NCBI RefSeq assembly: GCF_964656455.1 | Contig: NC_135712.1 | Location: 94,154,294-94,218,293 of the forward strand | Origin: Halichoerus grypus | Taxonomy: Eukaryota > Chordata > Mammalia > Carnivora > Phocidae | Direction of reading: 5' to 3' | Length of the DNA stretch: 64,000 bases | In this document: positions 34,254-45,969 of the stretch, one piece after another | Position numbering within the stretch: position 1 is the stretch's first letter | Layout of the letters: each line of letters starts with the position of its first letter | Position numbers and translations under genes: made by a program | Notes under the pieces: generated by a model | Told to the model about the DNA's origin: nothing | The model's database searches: none | The model's input: only the letters and a program-made list of their open reading frames with translations

Positions 34254-35783
34254 CTAAAGAAAATTTAAATATTGCTCCAGATTGTTGAGAGAGCATAGCT
34301 GGTAGTGTTAGGTTTTATACAGATGATGCTGTGACACAGACCCCCAAGAGGGAATGACAGTGTAACATCCAGTGGTTGCCAAGTGATGATCATCAAGGAT
34401 TTTGTTTTAAGCAACAGTTTAGATCCCTGGACTGTCCAGGATTTGCTATGACATGCTCTTAGTATGTTGAAAGAATTAATGATGACACATACTCTAAATG
34501 ATTAAATGATTAAAATCAATTTTGCTCCATGTGTTGTAAATATGAGAAGTACCATAGGTCAGTTCTCATGTTCATGTCAGGAAAACACCCTGAAGTTTCA
34601 AAAGTGCTAAATGGATTCTTGTTAGTTGCTTTTCCTCACTCTTTTATGACTCTTATTTCATTAATTGTTTGTGAATCAAGTCATTTTTTGCTCCTTGAAA
34701 CTGACTCTAGGAAAAGCTGGTAAACAATGCTAGGAGGAGTTTTAAAAGAATCAGACGTGGATTTCAGTTGCAAACTCTGCCAATTCAGCTAATTGCTATT
34801 TGCTCAGAATGTCATGTGCCCACCGATGGTCTACAAAGAACTTGTATGGATGCCATCTTACTGACAAATCCATGTCTGATACAAAGTAACTGTGGCTTCT
34901 TAAGGAGCAAGTTTACTGCAGCTGTGGAGGGACAGTGAGAAATGAACTTTCCTTCTGTGTCCTCCAGCCTGCTACCAAAAATATTCTTTGGCATGTTCAT
35001 GCCTACTCCCACTCCCTCTGTTCTCCACAGATCGAGGAGTGTTACAAGACACCCCCAGCCAGTTCTGTTGATTTTTTCATGTCCTGTCTGCCAACTTCAC
35101 CTAAGACCATCACTATGCACAAGGGGAGAATGACTTTTCAGGACATATAGCCAGAGAAGAGGGGTAAGGGGGTACATACCACTGGAGAGGGGGGTAATGT
35201 GGGTCTGGACAGAGAAGCAACTGAGAATGGCAGGGCTCAGGTTTCATTTTCCCCTTCACTATCCAGGTGCTTCACTTACTGGAAACCTATTCCTGAGTGC
35301 TAAGGGCATTTTACCTGAACAGAGTATTGTCGAATCAGGCCAGAGCAAGGTTAGCATGGCTGGAGTGGACAAAAACAATATATTACTGTTATGTGAGAGC
35401 TGAAAGGCCCGAAAAGGAAAAATCTCATTTTCTTCCTCCACTCCTCCATGAATGTGCTTGTGGTTGGAGTTGTACTTGTTTTCTATTCTCTTTGTGCAGT
35501 CATTTATAAAGGTCTGTGAAAGGTGTTTTTGCTTTTTTGCTTTGTTTTATTTTGGTGGAGGTGGAGAGTAACACAGGGAATGTCCCGGGTAGAATTTACC
35601 CAGGAACTGAGTATTCATAGTGATTCTGAGAAAAAGAAATAAAACTTTTTCCTATGTATCTGAAGGTAAATAATACTGATGTTCAAACAGTAAAACAGAG
35701 AATTCTGCTAGTTTATTTTTGCTTTACTGCAATGTTGGTTTTAAGATTTTCAATAATAAAAATATTTTCTATAAGTGGTATTA
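34254..35783. other. Unassigned noncoding DNA
   Basis: I recognise no transposon with confidence. A weak MIR-like trace lies near 34750-34810 ('gtggatttcagttgcaaact'). Open frames at 34812-35509 overlap on both strands and lack coding features. Confidence 0.45.
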
Positions 35784-35819
35784 CTGGAGAGTAAAGGGGG
35801 GAGGGTATCACGCAGAGGG
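35784..35819 (+). repeat. 36-bp dispersed repeat, copy A
   Basis: The 36 bp starting 'ctggagagtaaagggg' and ending 'tatcacgcagaggg' recur at 38131-38166 with one mismatch. The flanks are unrelated. Confidence 0.9.
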
Positions 35820-37226
35820 TTATATGAGATCCGTACAACAAAGTAATTATTTTATGGAACTTTGATTTTCAAATACTATCACACTGCATTTTGAAAGTGA
35901 CAGTATACTTTTTAATGCATTTTTTATAATTACATTTAATCCTCTGAGACATTTCTGATACCTCTTTATAATTCTAGGATAGCAGATTCAATGTAATCCT
36001 TCTATTAAAAATGTAGGTATTTGAAATTTGGGTATGCTGCCACCAGGTGGTGGCAAATCTTTTGAGTCATGTGTGATTGCAATTTGAAAGTTTTTTTTAA
36101 CCCTTTTAGATAAAAATAGTAAAAAATATTTCTTTAAACAATAGCTTACTCAGAAGCCCAATATATAAAATAGATAAAGGTGAGCTAAGTTACTACAGTA
36201 AAAATGAGATAGGAATTTTGAAACCAAATGTCTGTGCCAATCTTTTCTCTGAGGGTCTATAAGGAATCACAGGAACACGGTTTGAAAATTACCAATCTCA
36301 ATTATAATATGCACATTTTATCTGGGATTGAGATAGGAAACATTTTTTAAATTAAAAAAAATAACTAAGCTATTAAAATGATCACCTCCTAGAGCAGGAA
36401 GAAGAAACTGGAAAAGCACTTTTCAGAGCCAGGTAGAGAGGAAAGAGGATGTTTGTCAGTCAGGATCCAAGATGATATGGTGAGAGGAACAGGCATAGGC
36501 ATGAGTAGAAATGTAAGCTCAGACTGCTGAGAGCCCTGTCCAAACAGCTCAAGCTCTATTTGGGCAAAGTTAGAACATATAGGAAATTCTGGAAGAAGGA
36601 ATGGGGCAAGAGGATGTGATTCTCCTGTGAGTCAATGATTGACTGAATTTCTTCAGATTTTGAGATTCTTCATTGGGTCCAGCTGGAGCTGGGGCCCCAG
36701 ACTGTCAAGCTCTTGTTTGTCTTCTGTTTTTCTAGTGCCTTCTGTCCCAGGTGACTAGAGAAGACAGCTACAGAACAAACTACATACCTGCCTGCTGACC
36801 CACTCCATGGGTGCTTGGTCTCCTCAAGGCTATTGCTACTGCCCCTCTCAGGCCATGTCTTGACTAATGTTTTTGCTTTGTCAGTGACCTCACAACAGCT
36901 CCCTTCCACGTGATCAATACCTTAATTACAAGCAATGTTTTTTTCTGTCTTTGGCTATGTTTGCCCAGGAAACACCTCCCTGTAGAAACTGCAAACTCTC
37001 CCGGAAGCTGTTTGTTTAAAAGCATTCTTTTCTCTCAAAATATCTTTAAATACAGAACTTAACATAACCTTTGAATAGAGAAGTAGATAAGGTAAGCATA
37101 GTAATATCCCACAATACAGGAAACCAAGATTGTGGAGGGTTAAAAGGGGGAAAAAAATCACTAACCAAACAAACAAAACCCCAAGAAACAGTTAATGATA
37201 ACAGTTAATGATAAACTAATAAAAGA
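35820..37226. other. Unassigned noncoding DNA
   Basis: Nothing clear was recognised. The segment near 36235-36300 ('tctataaggaatcacaggaa') may be a weak DNA-transposon end. Minus frames at 36670-36909 and 36955-37176 carry no motif. Confidence 0.4.
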
Positions 37227-37228
37227 TA

Positions 37229-37716
37229 AATCTTCCTTGACTTATGATAGGTTTATGTCCTGATAAACCCATTGGCAGTTGAGTATATTGTAAGTTGAAA
37301 ATGCATTTAATACACCTAACCTACTGAACATCACAGCCTAGCGTAGCTTACCTTAAACGTGCTCAGAACACTTACATCAGCCTACAGTTGGGCATAATTA
37401 TCGAACACAAAACCTCTTTTATAATAAAGTGTTGAATATCTCATGTAATTCATTGATTACCGTCCTGAAAGTGAAAAACAGAATGGTTCTAAGTGTATTG
37501 GTTATTTATACTCACGATCACATGATTGACTGGGAGCTGTGACTTGCTGCCACCACCCAGAATCACAAGAGAGCATTGTACCACATATTGCTAGCTTGGG
37601 AAAAGATCAAAATTCAAAACTAGAAGTGTGGTTTCTACTGGATGTGTATTGCTTTTGCACCATTGTAAAGTCTAAAAATTGTAGGTTGAACCATTGTAAG
37701 TCAGGGACCGTCTGCA
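37229..37716 (+). mobile_element. Tigger-like (TcMar) nonautonomous DNA transposon
   Basis: The left end 'tcttccttgacttatgatag' and the right end 'ccattgtaagtcagggaccg' are imperfect inverted repeats. The inside holds 'aatgcatttaatacacctaa', 'cttaaacgtgctcagaacac' and 'aataaagtgttgaatatctc', characteristic of a common Tigger-derived family. TA dinucleotides (37227-37228 and 37717-37718) fit the TA target. There is no transposase frame. The exact family name (MER44/Tigger7 group) is from memory. Confidence 0.75.
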
Positions 37717-38010
37717 TAGATGTCCAGATTCAGTAATGAGTTTCTAGGAGACATAATTGTCTGTGGTTGGGAAGAAGGAAGGTTCAGTAACTAAGTAAAA
37801 TGGTAGGAAATGCAAGTAGTCCTCAGCCCCTCAGGGTGAGGTCTCCACCTGAGGACTGCCATAGGCTTACTTCAGTGACTCTCACCTGTTAGCTGGGGCC
37901 AAGAGGGTCGATTCACTGATTTGACAAATATAAACTGAGTACCTCGTCTGTTCCATGCTCTGTTCTGGAGTTTAGATAAACTCCATGTCCTCCTGGAGGA
38001 CAGAGAAAGA

Positions 38011-38068
38011 AGAAGATAGTGAAACACAGAAATGTGGGAAAGAAGATAGTGAACACAGAAATGAGTCA
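38011..38068 (+). repeat. 30-bp tandem duplication inside L2
   Basis: 'agaagatagtgaaacacaga' at 38011 recurs as 'agaagatagtgaacacagaa' at 38041, one base shorter in the A run. Period 30 bp. Confidence 0.9.
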
Positions 38069-38130
38069 ACATAAAATGCTTGGTGGGGATAAATGCTATA
38101 AACAGAAATGAAGATGGGGAAGAAATGAAG

Positions 38131-38166
38131 CTGGAGAGTAAAGGGGGAAGGGTATCACGCAGAGGG
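38131..38166 (+). repeat. 36-bp dispersed repeat, copy B
   Basis: It matches 35784-35819 at 35 of 36 positions and sits inside the L2 relic. Confidence 0.9.
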
Positions 38167-38689
38167 CTGATATTCAAGACAGGGGACAGGTATAGCCTCT
38201 TTCAGAGCAGACATTTGAGAGGAGACATGGAGGCAATGACAGAGTGAGGCATGGGAGAGATGTCAGAAGAGACTTCCAGGCTCAGGGAAGAACAGGAAGG
38301 GCACAGGGGCCAAAGAAGGAACAGCTGCTTCTTCAAAGAACGAGTGAGCTGCCTCTCTAGGCGGGAGGGAATGAATGAGGGAAGAGTGGTGAGGTCAGAG
38401 AGGTGGGGCCTCGGAGGCCATGGCGAAGAGTTTGGATTAAGTGGGAAGTAAGGCCAGGGTTAGAGCCGCCTGCTGTGTGGAGGGAGAATGGACTCCAGGG
38501 GAAGCATGGAGACAGGGCAGCAAGGCGGGAGCCTACTCTGGGAGTCCAGGTGGATGTTGATGGCGGTTTAGACTAGCACACACCGCTCATGCCAGGCAAC
38601 TCTTCTCTCTGAATCTTTGAATACTCTGTTGATTCATTCTAGCTAACTCCTCCTGGGGTAAGTATTTAGAAGCCAAACATTAGCTGCCT

Positions 38690-38830
38690 GTTTAGTGGTC
38701 ACATCTACTGTTGGTTATAAGATGGCCTGGTGCTGAGGTCTTGTCCAAGTCACTTCACCTTGCTGAGCTTAGGTGGTCCATGTATAGTCTGTCTCAGGTC
38801 TGACATCCTCTGAGTCCTAATTTTTGTGAT
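38690..38830 (+). mobile_element. MIR SINE fragment
   Basis: 'tcttgtccaagtcacttcac' and 'cttgctgagcttaggtggtc' follow the MIR core ('accttgggcaagttacttaacctctctgagcc'). Strongly diverged. Confidence 0.5.
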
Positions 38831-39384
38831 TGAACCTTAATGAGCTATACCACCCAAGGTGTCCACAGGAGTAATGGAAATCATTAGACTGCCCCACATG
38901 CCTCTGAATTGAATATAATTTGATCCAGATCTTTTTTCCTCTCCCTGGGAGCCTGCAAACATTCTGCAATACCCAAATTCAGATCTTCAATCTTGTGTCA
39001 GACTGATGTGGGGAACTCTGATGACAAGAATGGTCACTGGGTAGAGAAGGCCCCATGAGAAATCCCCTCCCCTCCCTGTACCCTAACCTCATGTAGCTTG
39101 TGGCCCTTATGAGCTTCGTTAGGGCCCTTCTTAATGTTTGTTTGTTTCTGACCTTCAGGATCTGGGAGATACCCTGAGACTTCCCTGCATCTTCTAGGAT
39201 TAGTACAGAGCTCACAGTAGGATTCTGGCCTCTTCTTTAGAAAACAAAAAATAAGGGGAAATCAACAAACTCTAACCATGAGTTTCAAGAAGGGAAACTG
39301 AAGCAGCATTTCATCCTTCCACAGTAAATAGATGTTGCTCATCTATCAGTTCAATCTCCTTAAAATGCAAAAAAACAGATCAGT
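38831..39384. other. Unassigned noncoding DNA
   Basis: Nothing assignable was found. A minus open frame (38979-39215) shows no domain. Confidence 0.45.
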
Positions 39385-39465
39385 TGTTTAAGCATCTGCG
39401 GTCCCATGTCAGGATCACGTTTCAGCCCCATACACAAAAAATAGGCAATAAATTAAAAAATATGA
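39385..39465 (+). mobile_element. Possible decayed Can-SINE fragment
   Basis: 'cagttgtttaagcatctgcg', then 'gtcccatgtcaggatcacgt' and a terminal 'aataaattaaaaaa' resemble a shortened Can-SINE head and tail. No target duplication is visible. Weak call. Confidence 0.35.
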
Positions 39466-39879
39466 ATCTGTTGAAATGAATATCAGCTCTTGAGTTTTTG
39501 CCTGAAGTATGTGGCTCCCTCTGGTGTTAGTCACATGATCAAAATCTGCATATTGGATGCCTGGTATTCAGGGTGACACTAATTTAAATCCAGAATCTAA
39601 TGCCTGATATGAAACATGCAGAGACATCTCCTCCCAAAACAACTAAAGCAAACTCTTACTGTGAGGGTCAATGTGTAAGCACAGCTTAAAAAAAATTCAG
39701 AAAGTTTTGTACATTTAAGACTTCAAATACAGCCCACTTTTACTATAGATGCTCTGATGATGACTATATCAAATGGATTAATTAACCTGCCTTTTAGTTT
39801 TTGCAATCTTGGCTTAGGTTACGAGGGAACAGATTTCCCCGGTTTTAATGTGTTCCATACCAGACATTTGCCCACTTCT

Positions 39880-40085
39880 TTTTTTTTTTTTTTTTTAAAG
39901 ATTTTATTTATTTATTTGGCAGAGAGATAGACAGAAGAGCACAAGCAGAGGGAGTGGTAGAGGGAGAGGGAGAAGCAGGCTCTGCACTGAGCAGGGAACC
40001 CGATGCGGGACTCGATCCCAGGACCCTGAGATCATGACCTGAGCCGAAGGCAGACGCTTAACCATCTGAGCCACCCAGGCGCCCC
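39880..40085 (-). mobile_element. Can-SINE, minus strand
   Basis: It has a long poly-T, 'aaagattttatttatttatt', a GA-rich body and the inverted head 'ctgagccacccaggcgcccc'. A perfect 14-bp target duplication, atttgcccacttct, lies at 39866-39879 and 40086-40099. Near-consensus copy. Confidence 0.97.
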
Positions 40086-40099
40086 ATTTGCCCACTTCT

Positions 40100-43000
40100 A
40101 AATATAAACTGATCTCCCTGTCACTGGCACAGAGGATTGAGCATGTCTGAGGCAGGCTGAGGTAGTCGGGGAGAAATTTGAGAATTTCCTGAGGAACTTG
40201 GAGGAAGGTATGAGCCAAGTTTTATGGTAATGGTATTTAGTATTTAAATTAATAATTATTATAGTCTTATATGTAATGTTCTAATTAGTCATTATATATG
40301 TCTAATTCTCCCAGGACCTCAGTTATGCCTTGATAGTGAGTTGGAAGTTGAGTATTGTGGAGAAAACCCTGGGGAGCTGGGCTTATTCAAGTGGGGGAAA
40401 TGAAGGATAAAGAGTGATTTATTGAGTATTTTTAAATAATGGGTTTTTCTCATAAAGAGGATGACGTTAGACTACCGTTCACAGAAGTTTGAATAATATG
40501 AAATGAGCTTCAACTGAAGGATGCAGGATTTAGGTAAAGTACACAGAAGGATTTCCTTGTAATAAGTGGAATTCAGCATAGATGGATTCTAGGCCACAGA
40601 GGGGGGTGTGGTAGTAGGAAGGTAGCTGGCAACTGTTGAAAATGTGAGAAAAGCACCAAAAGTAAATGAAAACATGGAGCGTAAGTTATGGTTTTGTTTG
40701 TTCTGATACATTCTACTAACTGAACATTTTTCATCAGGATGAAACATGAAAACCACCACCATATCCAAGTACAGTCTGTGCTCCATTGAAGGGGGCCCCA
40801 AATACAGAGTGATAACTGACACCATCCAGCCAGAAAACCAAAAAAAATGACTTTTGGCCATTCTCAAAGGATGCTTAGAGTATTTATGAATCTAGAGATA
40901 CTGCCTTATTCCACTTTCATGGCATAATTTCATATAAAAATAAAATGTTGGCATTACTAAAGTTTGTTGAGTCCCCCAACAGTTTCAAGAGTGAATTTCT
41001 TCATTTGCATGCACAGTATCTGAGACATACCACTTTTAAAATTTGTATATGTGGCTGTCATTAGGAGGTTCATTTTAGATATTGGGTAATCATGTAAGTT
41101 CAGGAATATTGTTTTTTTTTTTTTTAAACGTGTTCTGTATACATTCACGGACTCTACAAAGTAACTTCTTCTTATATACCTTTAAGGGTTGTTTTTAAAT
41201 TATGGTACAATTCATTAAACATTTGCAATTGTGAGATCATATCCAAAGGGATAGCTAATAAATCTGGGTTAAATATTAACTCATCTTAAAAATGACTCTA
41301 TTATGTGACATCTTTAAACATCCAAATCAACCTTTGATTTCAGTTTTTCTTTCTAGCTAATGTGTTTTTCCATAAGTACTTGAGCTTTTCCCCAGTGTAT
41401 AAAGAGATTTTGTTAACACTTGAATATAGCATGCCTCCTCTCTTCTAAGGGAAAATTTCGAGGAAAAGACTAGTCTTTTATTCGGCCATATTAAGGCATC
41501 TGTGCTCTCCCCAAAACAGTTTCGTAGGGGCTATCAGGGTTGATATGCTTAAGGTTAGTGATGTTGGCTTCTAAGATGTAGTCTAGGCAAAGAACCTTTC
41601 ATTAAAGGGCAAGGCTTTAGCAATTCAGAATAGTTAACACAGCTTTGGGAGTTTTCTTTCACTAGAAGGGAAGTATGTCCTAGAGGCTGACTCACAAAGT
41701 TACTTTTAAATTATATTTCAGTCTGATAACTCCAACAGATTTTTAACCTCACTCAGTGGTAGGGTTTATTTTTAGGTTTCCATATATGAGACACGAAGAA
41801 GCAACTAGCTAGATAAAGCTTCTCAACCTTGAATGAAATGTTAGAATTCTTGCTTCCATATCCTAAGCTAACTTCCTCCCCCATCCTAGCACTACAAAAC
41901 TCAGCAGGTTTTTGTTTTTTTTTTCTTTTTTCTCTCTCCAACTGGTGATCATTTAATTTTAGTCAAACTCCCAACTGGCCAATATAAATGCCTAGAGAGA
42001 GAGCAGAGGGTTGCATAGCCCGTCAGGAGTAGCTCAAGTAGCTGTTTGTTCAAAGAACTTGCTGAAGCAGAAACAACCCTTTTTGTTTTGAAAGCATGTT
42101 AATGTGATAATGAAATGCACAAAGCAAAGAGGTTCATCCATATAAATGGGTCATTTAAATAATGAGCAAGGAGGAAGGATGTGGTTTGGTGTCAGTACTG
42201 ATTAATTAGGACATAAAAATAAATAACCATCTCAACATTGGCTGCCTCCCTTGAAACTCACTCTATTAGTGGGCAATGAAGTTAATGCAATTGACAGTAT
42301 AATTACAGGTTAGTTAACAGAACAATCCATGAAGAGGCTCTTGATTCTTTTACAGCTTTAATTAGCTAGATAGCATCTCTGTTCATTTGCTCATCTCTAC
42401 CTTGCTGATCTTCTGGTTCTCGTAGAGAAATCGTGTTTTCAACTAGTCTCTTAGACTGTATTGGATACTAGATATAAATACATATTATTGTTCTAAGTAT
42501 TCAATTCAACCAACTTCTACTAAATGCCTAGAGGTGACATTCCCTGTACACAAACATGCTACTAAGTTTACAGACCTATATTTCAGAAAAATACGTTTGC
42601 CAGTGACTTTCTTCCACTAGAATCCTTTTCTCTGGAATCTTTGTACGTTTCATGGGCAAAGTTCATGTTTTCTAAGGTCTGATGTTAGTGGATTGTATTA
42701 AAGTTGATGGCATATTGTCAGGTTTATTCCCTCACCAAAGAGGTAAACCTTGAGGCAACTTTATTCGGTCTATTTTACACAATCATGATTGAGGATAGTG
42801 CAAGGTAGTTGGAAGTTAATAATCAACTCAGCTTCAAACACTGAAGGAACACAAAACTTGAGATCTCTTAGTATCACTAGAAGTCATTGAGACTATTGGA
42901 AGGGCATTTGGAAAACACACGCACTCTTACACACACACCAGGTTACAGGAAACAACAATAAAATCCCACAGGAAACCACTTGAGAGTCCCTCTCATCCTC

Positions 43001-44215
43001 ATAGAATACCAATAAGTGTAAATGCGATTTGGTTCATATTTTCTTGGTTCTGTTAAATGATGAATCTGAGGCTGGTTTGGGCTGAGGATGGTGAATATTC
43101 TCAAAGAACTAATTCCATTCTGATAGAATCTCTCTGGTATTATCTTCAGAAGCCTATTTTACCCTATCAACGTAGACGTAACTTTCTCATATTGTGAAAT
43201 GAGAGAAGAAATCAAAATTGAATTGTGTTTTGGAGAATAAACAAGAGAAATGCTCCTCATGTTGCAGCAATGATTGATGCCTTCAGATGACTTCTCCAAG
43301 ATTTAGACTTTTGTAGATTTATTTACTTAGTGATCCTGCATGTTCCCCAGGTTTTCAGTTCAAAGTAAATTACCAAGATTTTTTTTTGACCCGAACTTGC
43401 CCCTTTACTCTTTTTCTCTCTTTCCCCTCTCTCTTTCCCTTTTCCTGTTTTCCTCTCTCTCTCTCAGTGTAAAACATGAAGAAGCCAGAACTTTCTGTTT
43501 TCTTCACAATGGTTCATTTGTACTCTCTGAACCCAAGACTAAGGCAGGTTCTAATGTCTTACTGTTTTATGTCACCACTGAGGTAGCAGTGACATGCTGG
43601 CTGCTGATGAATAAATATATTTATCTGGCGTCTAAACCTGCATACACTGTGAATAATGAGCAGATGTTAACAATTACTCTAAATGTCCTGGATATTTTGT
43701 AAAACTTTTATCAAACTTAGGGTGGTTTATTGATTTAGTCAGAATCCTGCCTTGGGCACAAAACATACCTGTCATTTGGGATTCCACGTGGGCAAAATGG
43801 ATGTCCATTAACATTTTAAACTTCAGCCACGAGGGTCTTGCTTCTGGAACCTTCTGAACAATAGGTCTCTCTAATACGTTCTTACTCTTCCTGAATAAAA
43901 TAAAGTATATCCATTAGCAGAATTTCCATAGCCTCACCTTTTAGGATGTGGCACACAGACATCAGGAATGGAAAATAATGAATATGCAATTTGAACACCA
44001 GCTTCGTGCCTTTTAGGTAAACATTACAACCCAGCACAACGAAAACGACCCAGGCTTGTTTTTCAAAGAAATGAACAAAAATCTATATTCCCATTTCTCT
44101 GGAGTTATGTTTTTTTGTTGTTGTTGTTGTTCTTTTCTGTAACATCAAGCCATTTTAGTTGAATGATACAGAAAGTCACTTTGAATTCAAATATAAAATA
44201 AGGCCATCCATCATG
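40100..44215. other. Repeat-poor noncoding block
   Basis: Over 4 kb without a recognisable SINE, LINE or LTR. Poly-T runs lie near 41110 and 41915, and a CT-rich stretch at 43405-43470. Open frames are short. The segment at 42010-42380 looks like conserved noncoding DNA (see findings). Confidence 0.5.
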
Positions 44216-44219
44216 TTAA

Positions 44220-45590
44220 CAATTTAATTACCTGAGTATATATTTTTCCAGCAAAAAACCCCATTATTTGTTGTGTATCTTATTACTGAGCCATTGCCTC
44301 GGGACAGCTTGGCTGTCATCAAGCAGGCCTTGTGGTAAGAAATGGCGAGATAGGGAGCAGATAAGCCAGGCAGTCCTCTGCCTGCTATCCAGGCCAGCTC
44401 TGTTCCGTGTTTGCTTGAGGCCTCACCTGTTAGAGTCCCTGTAAGCTTTGTTGCCACAGTGAAATGGTGACTTGTAAAGGCAGCGAGGCGTGGCAGAGAG
44501 AGTGAAAGGGTCGACTGAAATAGAAATGTGATATTTTCTATCTTCCGAGGGCCCAGGGAATAGGATTCCTGCGGTGGGACCCGGGCTGGCATTCACTATC
44601 ACACGGGGTGCAAGAAAAGTTGTGAGGTTCCCCGTTAGGACTCAGGGAAGAGGCAGAGTCAAACAATGCACTGGCTTTCTCCGCTTATTGGAGCATCTGC
44701 CTTCCCAGGGATCATGGATCCAGGAATAATTTCGAATGAGGAGATTAGAATAAGGGAGGCAAAGTGGGAAAAAGCAGCTGATGGGCCTCCTCAGGGCACT
44801 GGGATTTGGGGGACCCCACGCCCCCACCCTCAGCACTCACCGGGTGATGGATAAGTATCTGTGACAACAAACCTATTGTCGTTTGCTTGCTTGCTTTTTT
44901 AATCGCATGCCCTGACTGCCACAGATGCCTATAACAGCATAAGCTAATACGAGGATGAGATAGCAACAATCCCCTCTACTTTGGGGGTTTAGTGGGCATA
45001 AAGTGGTAAGGAAACTTCTGCTTTTATGCAACGTGATGGTCGGCGGTTTTATTTTGGCCTGCACCCTTGGAGCAAGCGTTGTCAGCTGAGGAGGACAGAA
45101 AACAAAGACCAGACTTCAAGCAACCATTTGCGCATGCTGCCTGTTTCCTGGCCGGGTAATGTTACGAGCAAGAAAGGTGTTCTTACCATGGCTCTGAATC
45201 GAGGATAATTCTTCCATTTCAGAGCAGTGGCCTGATAAATGATAGAGACAATAGGGCTTGGTCTACAGCTTCAGGTAGGTATCTCCCAGGTAGCAGGGGC
45301 AAGCTGCCTAGTGGAAAACTTTCGCTTCTGAACCTTGTCCAGGTGGCCCTACCGTGTCGTGAGCTCTCTCTCTCTCTCTGTCTTCAACTTTGGGACACAT
45401 AATTCAAGAAATATGCTCATTCTAGAGTTTGCCTGAAGAAGAGCTGCTAACCATTTTATGGTAAAACAAATGCATGGAAGTTTCTGTAGAGCAGATTTCA
45501 CTGGAGATGATTCACCGACTGCTGATGATGAGAAGGAGAGTTCCTCGATAACTTTACGAATGCATCTGATTTTCACAGTGAGCGCATGTT
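44220..45590. other. Repeat-free, moderately CpG-enriched noncoding block
   Basis: There are no transposons. CpG dinucleotides are scattered at roughly one per 40 bp, against roughly one per 100 or fewer in most of the window. The 122-codon minus frame at 44224-44592 has no recognisable domain and no clear splice boundaries, so I do not call it a gene. Confidence 0.5.
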
Positions 45591-45969
45591 TTCATAAATT
45601 GAAACAAATAAAACAGTAGGCAAGGGCTGTCTCAAAAAGCTTGCCAAGTACATTAAACACACAAAAGTACATTCGCAGCAAAAGTTGGTTGAAAACAGCT
45701 GTTTTAAAGGATTTTTGGTGAATGCAGTTAACAGCATCATCATTATAAGGCCTGAAGCAAACGTGTTACTGATTACACCCCATTAAGAAATTGGAATGTG
45801 TTCCCCCAAGGAAACACCACAGCACATGCTATTTGAAAGTAACAACCAGCTCCAAAACACGCAGCTAAGACTTTCTTATGGATTGCGCAGCCTGTCTGTA
45901 AAGATAAAACTCTCAGGAAAATGAGAGTACATCTTATCTTAAGCCATCAGAAGATTTTTAACAGTATTG

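Larger units (their letters stand above)
37917..38570 (-). mobile_element. L2 LINE 3' relic, minus strand
   Basis: The plus strand begins with the reversed L2 tail ('aactgagtacctcgtctgtt', 'ccatgctctgttctggagtt'). It continues with 'ggataaatgctataaacaga', 'agcagacatttgagaggaga', 'gaggcatgggagagatgtca' and 'gaggtcagagaggtggggcc'. The order fits the reverse complement of the L2 3' region. It contains a 30-bp local duplication and copy B of the 36-bp repeat. Confidence 0.7.

Noticed and set aside
39904..40218. 104-codon minus frame
   Set aside because: Its C-terminal half (AWVAQMVKRLPSAQVMISGS...) is the Can-SINE head translated; the same peptide recurs in frames at 10665-11126 and 61238-61447.
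43340..43702. 120-codon plus frame
   Set aside because: The first third is a CT-rich low-complexity tract giving Phe/Ser/Leu runs. The rest has no recognisable domain.
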